A stretch of DNA of 64,000 bases from Flaccisagitta enflata (Eukaryota > Chaetognatha > Sagittoidea > Aphragmophora): assembly GCA_965153355.1 (NCBI GenBank), contig OZ231126.1, positions 34,410,001 through 34,474,000 on the forward strand. Direction: 5' to 3'. A program made the position numbers and the translations under genes. Positions 25,533 to 58,384 of the stretch are shown piece after piece. The notes beneath the pieces are model-generated. The model had not been told where the DNA came from. It was given only the letters and a program-made list of their open reading frames with translations, and did no database searches. The stretch's first letter is position 1. The number at the start of each line of letters is the position of its first letter.

Positions 25533-26077
25533 TAGTCACAAAAGCGTTAGATGGTCAGCGGTACCCGTTGCCCCAATGTGAATGTTTGTGGGTGTGAGGT
25601 GGTTAGAGGGGCAGCGGCCCCGAAGGGACCAATGACCTATGCTGTTTTTATGCAAACCTCACGGATTGAATTAGAGCCTGGAGGCTATTTTTGGGGCCTT
25701 AAGGCTGAGATTTGAGCCCTCAGCCTGGGATTTGAGCCTCAAGGCTGGGATTTTAGCTTGGAGGCTGGGATTTGAGCCTTGTGGCTAGGATTTGGGGCAC
25801 GAGACTATGATTTGAGCCTTGGGGCTGGGATTTCAGCCTTGAGGCTGAGATTTGAGCTTTGAGGCTTTGGTTTGAGCCTTGAGGCTGGGATTTGAGCCTC
25901 AAGACTGGGATTTGATCCCTTAGGCTGGGATTTGAGCCTCAAGGCTGGGATTTGGGCCTCGAGACTAGGATTTGGGCCTCAAGGGGGGGTGGACGGAGAA
26001 GAAGAAGAAGGAGAAGGAAGAGAAATTTACCCTATGTGAGAAAGCATAGGTCATCGGCCCCTTCGGGGCAACTGCCC
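25533..26077. mobile_element. foldback-type element with direct minisatellite (F5)
   Basis: Same plan as the 6.7 kb copy. TAGTCACAAAAGCG, GGTCAGCGGTACCCG and GGGGCAGCGGCCCCGAAGGG lie at the left. The GATTTGAGCCTCAAGGCTGG unit fills the middle, followed by a GGAGAAGAAG stretch and the inverted terminal block ending at 26077. The loop between tag and palindrome differs from F2, so these are diverged paralogues. Confidence 0.8.
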
Positions 26078-26750
26078 AAAAGGAGAAGAAGAAGAAGGAA
26101 GCCGCGGAGTTCGTTTGCATACAACCGCTTTCTTTCACCCTGTTTCTTTCGTACTAGAGAAACAAGCGTAATGAACCCTTTGATGCGTCATCCGGGTCTC
26201 AGTGAATGACTTGGACGTTGTTTTTATTTCTGTCCATAGCTGTTAGTGGGTATTTCGGGTAGGACACCTGGTTTGCCTTGCCTTGCCATGGTGCTGCGGC
26301 GATCGGCTGTAATCGTACTTTGTTGTTCAAACCTAGTCCAATCCGTATGCATAGAAATAGATATATAGATAGAACATTTATGAATAAAATTTTTTTGCGG
26401 TTAAAACGATGAAAAAAGAATTACGATCAGATTCACACTTTTTCTTTGTCTTACACGGAAACGCAGAGCAACATGAGTCAGATGCCTTTTAGTTTCACTT
26501 TTTTAGGTTTTTTTTCTTTGAAAATCACAAAGCAAAATGAGTCAGATGCCTTTTAGTTTCACTTTTTAGTTTTTTTCTTTCGCTTTCGTGTCAACTCATC
26601 GCATGCTTTTTTTCCCTAATTTATGGCATGTCATGGTTGTGAATGGCAAAAATGGAAAATTTGACTTTTGACAATGGATTTTTCTAAACTCTTCTTTATT
26701 CCTTTTTTTCTATTTTCTTCCCTTCCTTTTAAAGTCCATGAAGCGATCTT
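26078..26750. other. unique AT-rich sequence, no gene seen
   Basis: A segment near GAGTCAGATGCCTTTTAGTTTCAC occurs twice (about 26477 and 26538), a local duplication of roughly 60 bp. Confidence 0.45.
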
Positions 26751-26990
26751 TAACAAGGCCAACACCTATAAGTCGCGTGCAAGACTTTCTCACTTAGAAT
26801 GCCTTAGAATGCCTAAGAATGACTTGGAATGACGTAGAATGACTCAGAATGACATAAAATGCCTTAAAATTACTTAGAATGACTAAAAATAACTTGAAGA
26901 AATAAAAGTGATAAAAAAAGTGTGACCTACCAACCGACCGACCGACCGACGGACAAAGCGGGTTGTAGAGTCGTGTGCACGCGACTAAAA
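26751..26990 (-). repeat. hairpin-ended GTCY element with 10-bp minisatellite
   Basis: The subterminal arm AGTCGCGTGC (26771-26780) is a perfect 10-bp inverse of the 5' hairpin arm GCACGCGACT (26977-26986). The interior is about ten copies of GACTTAGAAT-like units, then (ACCG)n. Confidence 0.82.
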
Positions 26991-27189
26991 ATGATTGTCT
27001 TTAGAGCGCCGCGAACTTCACCCATGTAACAATTGCGGAGGCAGACATTAAGATTTTTCTTTCCATACGAGAAACAAAATTTCCCCCATAAGATTCCGAC
27101 ATCAAGAGTCTGTCTCAGATGGCAGATTTTGGAGAAAAAAAACATGGCCAACCCCTGTTAGTTGCGTGCGGGACACAAATAGTTTTATT

Positions 27190-27535
27190 GACCTGACTTC
27201 AGTTTCAATCAAAGCCTTAAAACCCACTAGCCTCAGTTCAAGCCGTGGAACCCCCTCAGTTTCGATTCAAGTCTTGAGACCCACCACTTTTAATTTCAGC
27301 CTTGAAACCCACAAGTCTTAAGTCAAGCCTCTAAACGCTACCAGTTTCATTTAAATCTTTAAACCTTGAAACCCATCATGCATCTTATTCAATAAAAGCT
27401 TTGAAAACCACCATTTTCATTTCAAGCCTTGAAACCCGCCAGTCTCAAATTCATCCTTAGAACCCACCAGTTTCAATTCAAACCATGAAACCCACCACTT
27501 TCAATTGAGGTTTTGAAACCCACCAGTTTCAAAAT
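27190..27535. repeat. ~28-bp minisatellite
   Basis: About 11 diverged copies of a unit close to GAAACCCACCAGTTTCAATT plus a spacer like CAAGCCTT. Confidence 0.88.
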
Positions 27536-27823
27536 AAGAAATGACAAAGTGACTTTAAATGACGATAATTGACTCTTATTGACTTAAAATGACTTCAAAA
27601 GACTTTTAATGCCTAAAAATGACTAAGAATAACTTAAAATGACTTACTATGACAAAATTTCATAAAATGACAAAAAATGTTGATATGACTTAAAATGACT
27701 CAATATGACCCAAGATGTACACTACAGGCACGGTCCCACCCAGGTAAAATACAAAGGCTATTTTCCAGAAAATTGAAGTTTTAGTCAGTTTTTTTTTTCT
27801 TTTTTTTTTTTGTCAGTCAACTA

Positions 27824-28404
27824 CAGTACGATGGGAGCAATGACGACCTAGGCTGGAGGATAGTTTTTAGGTATCCTAATTTCGTTTGTATTATGAAATA
27901 TTTGAGGTTGCTCCATTGAGTGAATGCATTTGCGTCTCTTAAACCTTAACTTGTGACTTGACTTCATCAAGATTTCATTTTTCAAAGTTCTAACTATTTT
28001 CATTAAATCGGTTTAAAAATTTTATATAATTAAAAGAAAATCAGCTCAATAAGACCATTTTTACAGGTTTTACGGCAATGTTTGATAAACAAAAGTTATG
28101 CAAATAAATTTTTGGGCAAATGTTAAAATGGCCATAAAACCTGTAAAAATAGACCGATTGAGCTGATTTATTTTTCAAAACCATATAAAATTTTCTACCC
28201 AATCTGTTGACATAGGTTAGAACTTTGAAAAAGGAAGTCTTGATGAGGTCAAGTCGCAAGTTGAGGTTTGAGAGACGCAAACATTTTCACTCAATAAAGC
28301 AACTTTTAATTACCCTAGAACTCAAAATTTTTATAATACAATAAAAATCAAGGTATCTAAAAATCTATCCTCCAGTCTAGGTCGTCATTGCTCCCATCGT
28401 ACTG
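27824..28404. mobile_element. palindromic MITE, Tc1/mariner type
   Basis: TA at both flanks. Terminal inverted repeats start CAGTACGATGGGAGCAATG and stay similar for about 250 bp inwards on each arm, so the element is a near-complete palindrome. No coding remains. Confidence 0.85.
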
Positions 28405-28957
28405 TAGTTAAATCCATTTTTGGCACTTTTTTGCTTAAAAAAACGTTCTTTTGGGGCCCTTAAACGGGGCGCAAGAAGTTTTGTTCCCCAGAAAGAGGTT
28501 CCTCCAGTCCATGTCCATCATTTTTATCCTTAAAACAACTCAGTAAATCAATATTCTGTTTTTAAATTGACGAAATCTATTTTTTGCCTCTTTTTGGCTC
28601 AAAAAAGGCCCTTTTGGGCTCTTTGGGCGTCCATGGAGGGGGCCCCAGAGGTTTTTGCACCCAGAAACATGTTCCTCAAGACTTTGCCCATCATTTTGAC
28701 CCATGATAGGACCCAATTGATCATTTTTGTATCCGGGATGATTTAAACTGACCCGAGATGACTTATTAAGACAAAAAATGACAGAAACTGACAAAAATGA
28801 CAAAAATGACAAAAACGACAAAAAATACCAATAATGACTAAAATGACTGAAAATGACTTAAATTGATTTAAAATGAAAAAAGTGTAACCCACGGACTGAC
28901 CAACGGGCCAACCAACCGACAGAGAGGGTCATAGAGTCATAGTGCACGCGACTAAAA

Positions 28958-29602
28958 ATCAAGACAATTTTTAACAACAAAGATAGATTCCTGAAACAAC
29001 TACACAAATTCTAGATGGTTCAATTTGTAAATAAAGAAATAATGATTCAGGATGACTGTTTAACTATTATACCACAGTCCACAGAAATTTCAAGACCTTC
29101 CGACCTAGTCGCTCTGCTCTGCGATGCGCCCTCAGATTTTTGTACTCAATTTGTTTTCTCTTTGATCTCATTTAGTCGAGTTCAATTTTGTCTTAATTTT
29201 CGCGATAATCGCGATCAGAAACGCCTCTCAAAATTGATAGGAACTTTGTCGATCTCATTCAAATTGATATTTAGCTGCACAAAGTTCTAGGCCAAAGTCA
29301 TTGAACTCCGATTTGCGATAATGACTTGAAGCCACATCAAAGATATTGTTAAGCCGTCAATTCGTATTCAACAATATGAAAACATTTTTTTTTCCTGTTA
29401 AGCCAAAATGTGCTCAAGTGCTTTCCTTTAAAAACGTGAATGCATACATCGTTGTGGGGTAGGTGAAGGTGTGTGTTTCTTACGTTTGACCCCGTCATTT
29501 TGCGAGTCCTTTTAGAGTTATTAAGCAAGAGTTTTCATTTCAGCTTTAGTTTGATGATGAAAACATGTGAAAACTAAACAAGCAATCAATATTCAAAAGA
29601 CA
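28958..29602 (+). promoter_or_regulatory. upstream region and probable 5' UTR of the MFSD8-like gene
   Basis: Unique sequence with no repeat family recognised. A short upstream frame (ATGATGAAAACATG then in-frame TAA) ends just before the gene's ATG and could damp translation. No confident TATA box or initiator was seen. Confidence 0.4.
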
Positions 29603-35171
<5,569 letters not shown>

Positions 35172-35399
35172 CAAATGAACAATGTCCTTATAGCCGTATA
35201 TCATGACACTTATACGTAGGTCGCGTAAATCGTATACGTACCCATCCTTCCATCGGCCATCCTTCTACCTTCTTTTCTTTCATCTAATCTATCCTTCATT
35301 CTGTCTAATGGTTTAAATGCATACTTAAGGCTCACCCCTCACATGCATCATTGTTCGTCTTCTTCTGCCAAACGTCCAAATGACGTTACATTTCTTTTT

Positions 35400-35593
35400 A
35401 GTCGCGTGCTACGCGACTCTACACCTCGCTTTGTCGGTCCGTCGGTCCGTCCGTTGGTCCGTCCGTCACACTTACTTTTTTGGCATTTATGGGGTTTTTG
35501 GCTATACCGCTCCTGCCCAAATGCTCCACTGACCTCGAATAGGGCCCCTCCCCACCCGCACGCGATTGGGGTAGCCGTGTATCCGGCCTTGTT
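35400..35593 (+). repeat. hairpin-ended GTCY element, complete copy
   Basis: Stem AGTCGCG-TGCTA-CGCGACT at 35400-35418. The loop differs from the usual GACA, and the subterminal GCACGCGATT near 35560 matches that altered loop base for base. The 3' end is GTAGCCGTGTATCCGGC-CTTGTT. Confidence 0.88.
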
Positions 35594-36302
35594 AAAGAAT
35601 GGATTCACATCATGTTTGCAACTGTAGGTTGTATGTAGCTCTATGGTTCCGTCTTTTCAAATATTGAATGTAGCATTTATAAATATACCTTAAATGTAGC
35701 GATATCGAGCTGAAAGTGTACACGATGCTAATTATCGACCTGAACTAGCACAATATTTCTTTATTCTTTAGATGTACCACGCGAATACAACAAGGCCAAC
35801 ACCGCCCGTGAATATTTGAATTAACTTTTGACTAAAAATGGCTTAAGATGAATAAGTTAGAATGACCTCAATAGCTTAAAATGACTTAAAAGGACTGAAC
35901 TTTTTATATTTTCATATCTTTCAAAATTTGCGTGGTAGGTCGCATCGTCATTAAAAAGCCTCTCCCGCCTCTCCCGCTTTTTAATCATTTGAATTTAAAA
36001 GACGGTTATTGCTTCCTCGTCTCGCTAAGTTGCATGACTGTGTGTGATGTGTAATTATGATATTTGATATAATTTGGAGTTGCGACATTAAATTAACTCA
36101 TTGCACCCGATCAACTGTTCATGTATGAACCGTACGACTATGATTTAATCAAAAGACCTGTTTCGAGAAAAAGTAATTATTTCATTCGCGAGAGGTGACA
36201 TGATTTTTTTGATGATTTTGAATTAATGTGGCTTGTCTAGTCGTTAATTTAATCAGATCGGGAATGCCATCGGCTTGTAGAGAGGATTTTTTAGCTAGAC
36301 AG

Positions 36303-36520
<218 letters not shown>

Positions 36521-36821
36521 TAAAGTAGACACATATAGCTATATAGGCTTGACTTCAATGAGTTGTGAAGTCGCTCCGTACCTCCCCTCAAAATATTCTC
36601 AACAAACCAACTTGCAGCCGAGCGACCAACGGATATGTCTCCTAACACGTATATACACCTCACTTCTTAGCATATTAATACTTGAAAGTGGAATATTTTT
36701 TGTGTATATCGCGTCTTAATTTTGTGAGAATGACTCAATAGCAATTGTCCGCGTGTTTTGAAACATGGAGCCACTGCATATGACCACCGAATTTCTTTGT
36801 TTGTTTGTTTGTTTTTTTTTT

Positions 36822-36853
<32 letters not shown>

Positions 36854-37308
36854 TCCAGGAGTGTTTTCTTTCTAGTTTCGGCGCGACGTTTCTTCCCACG
36901 GGAAATCGATTTCGCGCCTAATCGAAAAAAAAAATTAGATCTAATTTTGGCCAGAGGCATTTCTTGGCGCCGGCGCTCTTTTTTTCTCAACTTTCTTACC
37001 CGCGTCTCTTTCATCATTTGCAACAAATAGACAGAAATGGTCCAAAATAGACATGGAAGGCCGTGGGGAAATGGCCTTAAAAGTTCTTGCTAGAAAAGCA
37101 AGGGTTTTGCTGCTTGAGTGTTGCGGGCATTTTTTAGCACCGAAAATGTTTGTAAGTAATCAACATTCAGTAAACCACCAAAAGTCTAGAAGGCATGTTC
37201 CGCAATGAGAAAGTTTTAGCAAGATAATTGTCTAGCATTGAGCCGTTTTTGCTTTTTGTTTTCGTTTTTGTTTTGCTTTCTTTTTCTGTCGATTTTGTGT
37301 GTGAGTGT

Positions 37309-37309
<1 letters not shown>

Positions 37310-37402
<93 letters not shown>
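37310..37402. repeat. (GT)n microsatellite
   Basis: About 46 GT units, roughly 100 bp before the first identified Ig exon. Confidence 0.97.
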
Positions 37403-37404
<2 letters not shown>

Positions 37405-37500
37405 CGACATTGCCCTCCGACCCGAGTCGTCCTTGCCCCAACATTTATCTTTAAAAAACTCACCCATAATTCTCCCAATACTCGTTCCATTTGCTCTCAG

Positions 37501-52349
<14,849 letters not shown>

Positions 52350-52434
52350 AAGAAAAGAATAAGCTAAAAACTTATAATGTGCCTCACGGTTGTTAGATCC
52401 AAAATGTTATCGTCGATGACTACCTTAATGTATC

Positions 52435-52440
52435 AATAAA
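52435..52440 (+). promoter_or_regulatory. polyadenylation signal AATAAA of the Ig gene
   Basis: Canonical hexamer 86 bp after the stop codon, in unique sequence. Confidence 0.6.
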
Positions 52441-53353
52441 GTCAATTTAGTCCTGGTTGACATTCGTGGTAATTTGAAGCAGGATCAGAGAGCATCGTAA
52501 CTGATCATTCTGAAGAAAAACTAATTTTGATAGAAATAATGTGGACTTGACATGCCTTTTTCATGGTTTTAAAAAGAGCATTACAAAAAGAGTAAGGATA
52601 GTACAACAAGCAAATTGACACTTCCTTGGCGAAGTTGATTATGATGATTTGATGTTTGAATTATATGTCTCAAATTAATCACCTTGGAAACAACTTGACC
52701 TAGAACCTACTTTCCCACATCTCCACCTTTTTTTTTTTTTTTTTTTTTTTGCCTTTTATTATTTGAAAAAAGCTTGCATAAGATATCGGATTACGCTAAA
52801 CAGAAAACCAACTACAAATCATTACTTTTTCGGTCCATGCATTTTAGCTTGAGACCTCCCAAGAACTCATTTTGAAAAAGATAAGTTGACAAATTTATTT
52901 CCATTGATTTTGTCAAAACCAAGGCATTGTGTTATTCGGCAAGAAATCCCTAAATTTGTTTATTTGTTCGCTCCTTTCTTTTTATCTTCCCCCTTTTCTC
53001 CTTCTTACTTGCGATACTAGTGATATTTTGACATGAGAAATGTAGCCGTAGTCTATCGAAATATTGACCTGAGACCATTTTTGACTACAGATTCGTATTC
53101 CTGGGGTCAAAATTGGTCTGATATGAGATGGACGCTGAAATCCCAGAATTTTGACATGATCCTGAGATTTATTATGCGTGCGTGCGCATGCACGCGACCC
53201 AATCCGTTCATGTGGGGGTCCTTCCGATCGTCCACAACATGGCCGCATTTCAATCGTTATTTTATATCTAGATTTTTTAAAGGCATTTCGTGCGCAGTGA
53301 TAATTGATCATAGATGGTTTGTTACGAATGGAGATGTTATTTCATATCTTTTT
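52441..53353. other. intergenic, no gene seen
   Basis: Unique AT-rich sequence with a T20-class run near 52731. A 114-codon open frame on plus at 53033-53377 runs into a GTCY element and shows no known domain. Confidence 0.45.
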
Positions 53354-53460
53354 AGGTGCGACAAAGCACCTCTATAACTGGCTGTGTCCGTCTGTCGGTT
53401 GGTAACGCATTCGTTCGACGATCCACACGTCGCACCTTATTGGCCTACTTGGCCTTGTTT
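53354..53460 (+). repeat. hairpin-ended GTCY element, shortest complete copy
   Basis: Only 107 bp: stem AGGTGC-GACAAA-GCACCT, three GTCY-type units, GTAACGCATTCG, subterminal GTCGCACC, and the 3' GGCC-TACTT-GGCC hairpin then TTGTTTT. Confidence 0.9.
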
Positions 53461-53617
53461 TAAGGTAGAACAATTTTTTTACTTTGTGATTATGTAATTG
53501 TACCAGGAAAGAGGAAGCACGAAGTACATGACTGTCACCCTGTTGTTCCTTAACTGCGTCCTTTTACTACTGACTTAATCTTTTCTTTTTGTTTCTTTGT
53601 TGGTTTCTCTCTCCCCT

Positions 53618-53700
<83 letters not shown>

Positions 53701-53702
53701 AT
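53618..53702. repeat. (TTTC)n microsatellite
   Basis: About 21 perfect units. Confidence 0.97.
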
Positions 53703-54308
53703 CCATACGGAAAAGCATCTTCCTCACCTGAGGCTTTGATACTGATCATTATTTTATCGCCTATCATTTCATGTCGAACTTCCTGGTCCCTTTCACATTA
53801 CTGCCTATTATTTATGTAATGAATTGTTACTACTTAATTTTTTTAAAAACTGCTCAAGTTTAGACTAACGGTACTCGATAAAAGAAGTTTTGGCTTAGAC
53901 CGTGTCCTATCATCACGAAAGAACATTTCAAGCAGTAATCATACTCATTATATGAGTTCATTGACTGATTTCGCCAAGAGTGGCAGGCTCAAGAAAAAGA
54001 TTCGTAATTCTTTCAAATCAATTACTGCCCCTTAATATAAAAAAGAAACATAATTAATGGATTGAATTTGCCTGACGGCAGAATAAAACGGCAATCGCGG
54101 GAAGCCAACTGGTTTTGGGTCATGTCCTCACGTTGGAAATCGATATCCTCTTCTTACTGGAAATATTTGTTTGTGTTTTAAATGTGCTTTGAATTTGCTG
54201 TATGCTTTTACACATATCGTTTCTCAGTGTTTTCGCTTTTTCTCCAAATTATTTCTGTACAATACAAAGCGACTAAAACGATGATACCCCTCTTATTTAA
54301 TATAGAGG
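53703..54308. other. intergenic, no gene seen
   Basis: Unique AT-rich sequence. Confidence 0.45.
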
Positions 54309-55762
54309 CTAAGCCGGATCAACAAGGCGCGGGGCCCTAAGCTAGGCCACGGGCGCGGGGCCCCCTAACCCCCCATCTTTGCCCCCCCTGCTAACCCCTT
54401 TTTGCCCCCCCCCCATTTACCCAATAACTCAAAACCAGTGGATTGAAATTTTATCTAACATGCGCAATAGCCTAACAACAAAAAATGCGATGTCATAGAA
54501 AAGTTCTCTATCAAAGGGATATGGCCCAAAATCATGTTTACAGATGTTCTATGAAAAAAATTTGGTCACGTTCGCAATGACAATCCGTGTCTTTTGTTTT
54601 TAGTGTTTTTAAGCGGGTAATGTTTTAGGGTTAGGGGTGGGGTTAGGGCTAGGGATGGGGTGGGTTTTAGGGTTAGGGATAGCTTTAGGATTGGGGTGAG
54701 TGTGAGGTTTAGGAATGGGTTTGGTTTTATACGTTTTAGCTCTAGGAAGCTTGAATTATAGATTTGCCCTTGTAAGGAAAAACAAGTGCACCGGATTGAA
54801 TTACCTAACATGACCTAAAATTTATACCTGGTACCCCTATAAATTGGCGCCGCCACCCACCCCCTTTCCAATAATAAAACACAGGCAAAAATCCTTCCTA
54901 TACATTTTCAATCGGAAATAAGAACGGTGGCGGCGGTAATTTCCAGAGGTCCCATGACCAAATTTTTGTTGTGGTTTATCTTTGTACTACCTAGCTCATA
55001 TGTTTATCACCTCACTTATCTGTCATTATCTCCGTTTCAAATGATACTTTCTAAGCAAAATTGGTGAGATTCTAAAACTAGAGCAAATTTCCAATCAAAT
55101 GCCGCAAACCCCGTTTGATTATCTCTAACCGTTTAGAAATGACATGCAAAACAAAATTGCAGTTGCAGTTGCAGTTGATGGGGGTTGGTGATATGGCGCA
55201 TTGCGCCTCTAAAAGCAAGCATTGGCACTTCAAACATAGCGTCAAGCCTTCCCTTGTTGGCCTGAAAATAGTCTGGACTCTATCCCATCAAGTACCTGTG
55301 GTCTCAAATAAAGTAGCATCAATGCAAAGAGCCATATCTGCTGGAGGCCTGAAAATGATTGCCCGCAAGGTCTAGAGGAAGATCTTAACAGCCTACCTCA
55401 AATCTCTCTACAAAAGTATGCCAAGGCGAACGTAGGCATTGGTTGATACCCAACATGGTCACACTAAGTATTGAACATATTTGTGACATGTGATTGCATT
55501 ATTTATTGAATAAATTGACTCAATCTCAAAAAGGTGATAAACTTTTGAGCTAGATAGTACATGATTTTGAGTCATATGCCTCTGATAGAGAACTTTCCTT
55601 TGACTTTTCCTGAACTCTTGTTATGCTAATGCGCAACTTCCTGTCTGCCTAAAAGTGACATATTTAAAAAACTTAAAACAGATGAAATAACAAAATATGA
55701 TATTTCCATTACAGTTAATTATTTCAACTTTTTTTCTATCTTTCTTTCTTTTTTTCTTTCTC

Positions 55763-55798
<36 letters not shown>

Positions 55799-55811
55799 TT
55801 TTTTTTCTTTT

Positions 55812-55843
<32 letters not shown>

Positions 55844-55859
55844 TTTTTTTCTTTTTCTT

Positions 55860-55892
<33 letters not shown>

Positions 55893-55913
55893 GTCTGTCT
55901 GTCTGTCTGTCTG

Positions 55914-55949
<36 letters not shown>

Positions 55950-56058
55950 TTTCTTTCCCCTTTTTTTTTCTAAGGGTGGGTGCTGCAGGCGCGGGGCCCC
56001 CCTGAGGCGCGGGGCCCTAAGCTATAGCTTTTTTAGCCTATTTGTTGATCCGGCATAG
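54309..56058. mobile_element. foldback DNA element with 8-bp target duplication
   Basis: Termini CTAAGCCGGATCAACAA and its inverse (one mismatch), with TATAGAGG at 54301-54308 and 56059-56066. GC-rich GCGCGGGGCCC blocks lie just inside both ends. Further mirrored pairs (AGAGAACTTT/TATCAAAGGG-type blocks near 54503 and 55580, GATAAAC near 54998 and 55535) make it a long imperfect hairpin. A degenerate TTAGGG-like patch lies at about 54625-54725. An 86-codon open frame at 55115-55375 in the loop has no recognised domain. Confidence 0.82.
55740..55965. repeat. TTTC/TCTG microsatellite
   Basis: (TTTC)n interrupted by T runs, with a (TCTG)n block at about 55861-55915. It lies inside the foldback element. 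Confidence 0.96.
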
Positions 56059-56578
56059 TATAGAGGTACAGGCAACCAACCTAATCGTGATGTAGATATT
56101 TGTCGTGTTACAGTCATCATACTGAAGATTTTCGGTGCATTGTCTAGCCTAGAGATGCTGGAATGCACAGGTACCACGTAGCACAGCACTCAGTGGGCCT
56201 AAATAGGATATGGGTTAAAAAAAATCCTCGACAGTAGTGACTTATATAAGAACGTACATTTTATAGTGGAGTATTGATGTTTACCTTTAAAAAAAATTTC
56301 CCTTGAAAGTTTCAAATATTTGATATAACTCTTTAGAGTTGAAGAATTTTCAAATTCTGATTAAAGATTCATATTCCTGGTAAAATTTCTTATCATTTTA
56401 TAAGTCATATAATATATTTTCATGAATTTTTTTTTTCATTTTCTATGCCGCAGTTGTAAAAATTGCAATGGTGGCCTGAAATATGACAATTTTTTTTTTA
56501 AATATATAGTGTGACATATCAAATGATTGAGAATTTCACCAGAAATTTGAACCTTAAATTGGAATTTCAAAATAGATA

Positions 56579-57141
56579 CAGTAGATTTCGTCTAGACTTG
56601 AGATAACGGGGGCAAGCATTGTGGAAAAACGAATGAAGGCAGGGGAGCGATATTTGGATCATAGACTAATCAAAGGATGATTAATTCCCCATGATAGCTG
56701 GTTGCCATGTAAACACATTTCCATGTATTCTCGCTAAAGTATCAATATTTTGAGAGATTTTTTCAGGGAACATTGCTTAAAATAAAATTTGCTATAACTT
56801 TCCCACAGTATGTTCTGTAAGAATGTCGCTCATTTGGCCGTTGCTAGGGAGTGTATCCATGTGTGACAACCCCTAGCAACCACTAAACAAGTGACATTCT
56901 TACAGCACGTACTGTGGGAAAGTTGTAGCAAATTTTATTTTAAGCAATGTTCCCTAAAAAAATCTCTCAAAATATTGATACTTTAGCGAGAATACATGGA
57001 AATGTGTTTCCATGGCAACCAGCTATCATGAGCAATAAAGCATCCAATTAATAGTCTATGTTTGAAATATCACTCCCCTGGCTTCATTTGTTTTCCTACA
57101 ATACTTGCCCCCGTTATCTCAAGTCTAGACGAGATCTACTG
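56579..57141. mobile_element. palindromic mariner-type MITE
   Basis: TA flanks and termini CAGTAGATTTCGTCTAGACT with inverse CAGTAGATCTCGTCTAGACT. The arms are mirrored almost to the centre (GATAGCTGGTTGCCAT, AAAATTTGCTA). Same family as 44628-45136. Confidence 0.88.
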
Positions 57142-57394
57142 TATATCCTTGAGATTTATGTATTAATACACAAGAAAATTCACACTTTTTAGTGGTTTTC
57201 TTATTTTTAGGGTCAGCATCAATTCTCCATTATGAAATATACCTACTTACACAAGTCACTACTGCCGGGAATTTTTTTGAATTCTTATCCTATTAATAGG
57301 GCTAATAATTAACAGGGCTAACAGAGCCTATTAAGGCCTACTGTGAGTTTGTGAGCATGATCTTTTTCTAATACACATGTATTTTGTTTTCATT

Positions 57395-57740
57395 ACCGGA
57401 GGGACGCACGGATGGACCGACAAAAAAAAGTGTAGGGTTGCGTGTCCGCGACTAAAAACATGATTTCTAAAGGATGTGAACATCATTCTATGAAGAACAC
57501 ATGATTAAAAAAAAACCGATTTTTTGGCTCACGGAGTTGCAATATCGGCGCAGACGGGTAGGCAGGGGCGAACAACCCCCCTCCGGCCTCCAAACCCCTT
57601 CCCATACACACTTAGTCACACGTACACATGAGGGCGCGGTTTCTACACTTTTCAACATGAACACGGACGGAACAACGGAAGAACCGACAGACGGGCAAAC
57701 CCTCTTCCAGAATCGCCAGTCCGCGATTCAAAACGGGTGT
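57395..57740 (-). repeat. two GTCY element copies
   Basis: The first is a 5' end to 57460. The second (57524-57740) has the perfect stem AATCGC-CAGTCC-GCGATT at 57711-57728, a stem sequence seen in no other copy here. Confidence 0.7.
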
Positions 57741-57785
57741 ACCAGTGATTGAAAAGCCGATACTTGCAGGACCTGTAGTCTTTTT

Positions 57786-57990
57786 AGTTGCGGACACGCA
57801 ACTCTATAAGAGGCTTTGTCTGTTCATCCGTCTGTCCGTCCAGGGTCATCGAGTTGAAAAATGGAAAGAAAGCGCTTTAGAAAAATTTTGTGTATGTTTG
57901 TATGTATGGGATGGGCGTTATTGTGTTCGGGAGTTGGATGCCCCTGCCCAGCCCTCCGGAATGATATTGTGTCCCCGCGTCACTTGTTTT
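57786..57990 (+). repeat. hairpin-ended GTCY element, complete copy
   Basis: AGTTGCG-GACA-CGCAACT at 57786-57803, then the CATCGAGTTG block. The subterminal arm is decayed (CCTCCGGAATG). The 3' end is GTGTCCCCGCGTCACTTGTTTT. Confidence 0.85.
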
Positions 57991-58089
57991 CCAATCACAT
58001 CCAGAATTTCCTTCGAGAGCCGACATGATCATTTTTGAGTACGAGGAGAAAAAACGTTTAAAAACAAAAGAACACCTCATGCAACTTCA

Positions 58090-58330
58090 CATGTGTCTTG
58101 AGGCTCAAATTGTGGCAATGCTACTATGTAGCATCAAGGCTCAACCCCAAGACTCAAATCTCGACCTTGAGGCCTAAATCCCAGCTTTGAGGCTAAAATC
58201 TCTGACTCAAGACCAGTCGTGAAGCCGTGAAGCTCGAATCCTGGCCTCCACACAAAAGTCTCAGCGTCCAGGCTTCGATCCGAGCCTAAATGTTCAAATA
58301 TCAACCTCCATGCTCAGTCCCCAGCTTAAA
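58090..58330. repeat. ~20-bp minisatellite relic
   Basis: Diverged GGCTCAAATCTC-type units, related to those of the 8.9 kb array. Confidence 0.7.
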
Positions 58331-58384
58331 CACCCCCAGTCCTGAGCCCGATCAACAAGTAGGCTAATGAGGCAGTGCGGCTTA

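Larger units (their letters stand above)
27143..28957 (-). repeat. large GTCY element with nested MITE
   Basis: Left end GGCCAACCCCTGTTAGTTGCGTGC. Right end is an ACCA/ACCG tract and GTGCACGCGACTAAAAA. The interior holds a 28-bp minisatellite, GACTTAAAAT repeats on both sides, and a 581-bp mariner-type MITE inserted between them. Confidence 0.65.

Noticed and set aside
37228-37500. Extending the first Ig exon upstream through the GT array
   Set aside because: A good acceptor (TTTGCTCTCAG) precedes 37501, and the upstream frame is GT-repeat translation.
53033-53377. 114-codon open frame
   Set aside because: It ends inside a GTCY element, has no domain or splice context, and its composition resembles flanking non-coding DNA.
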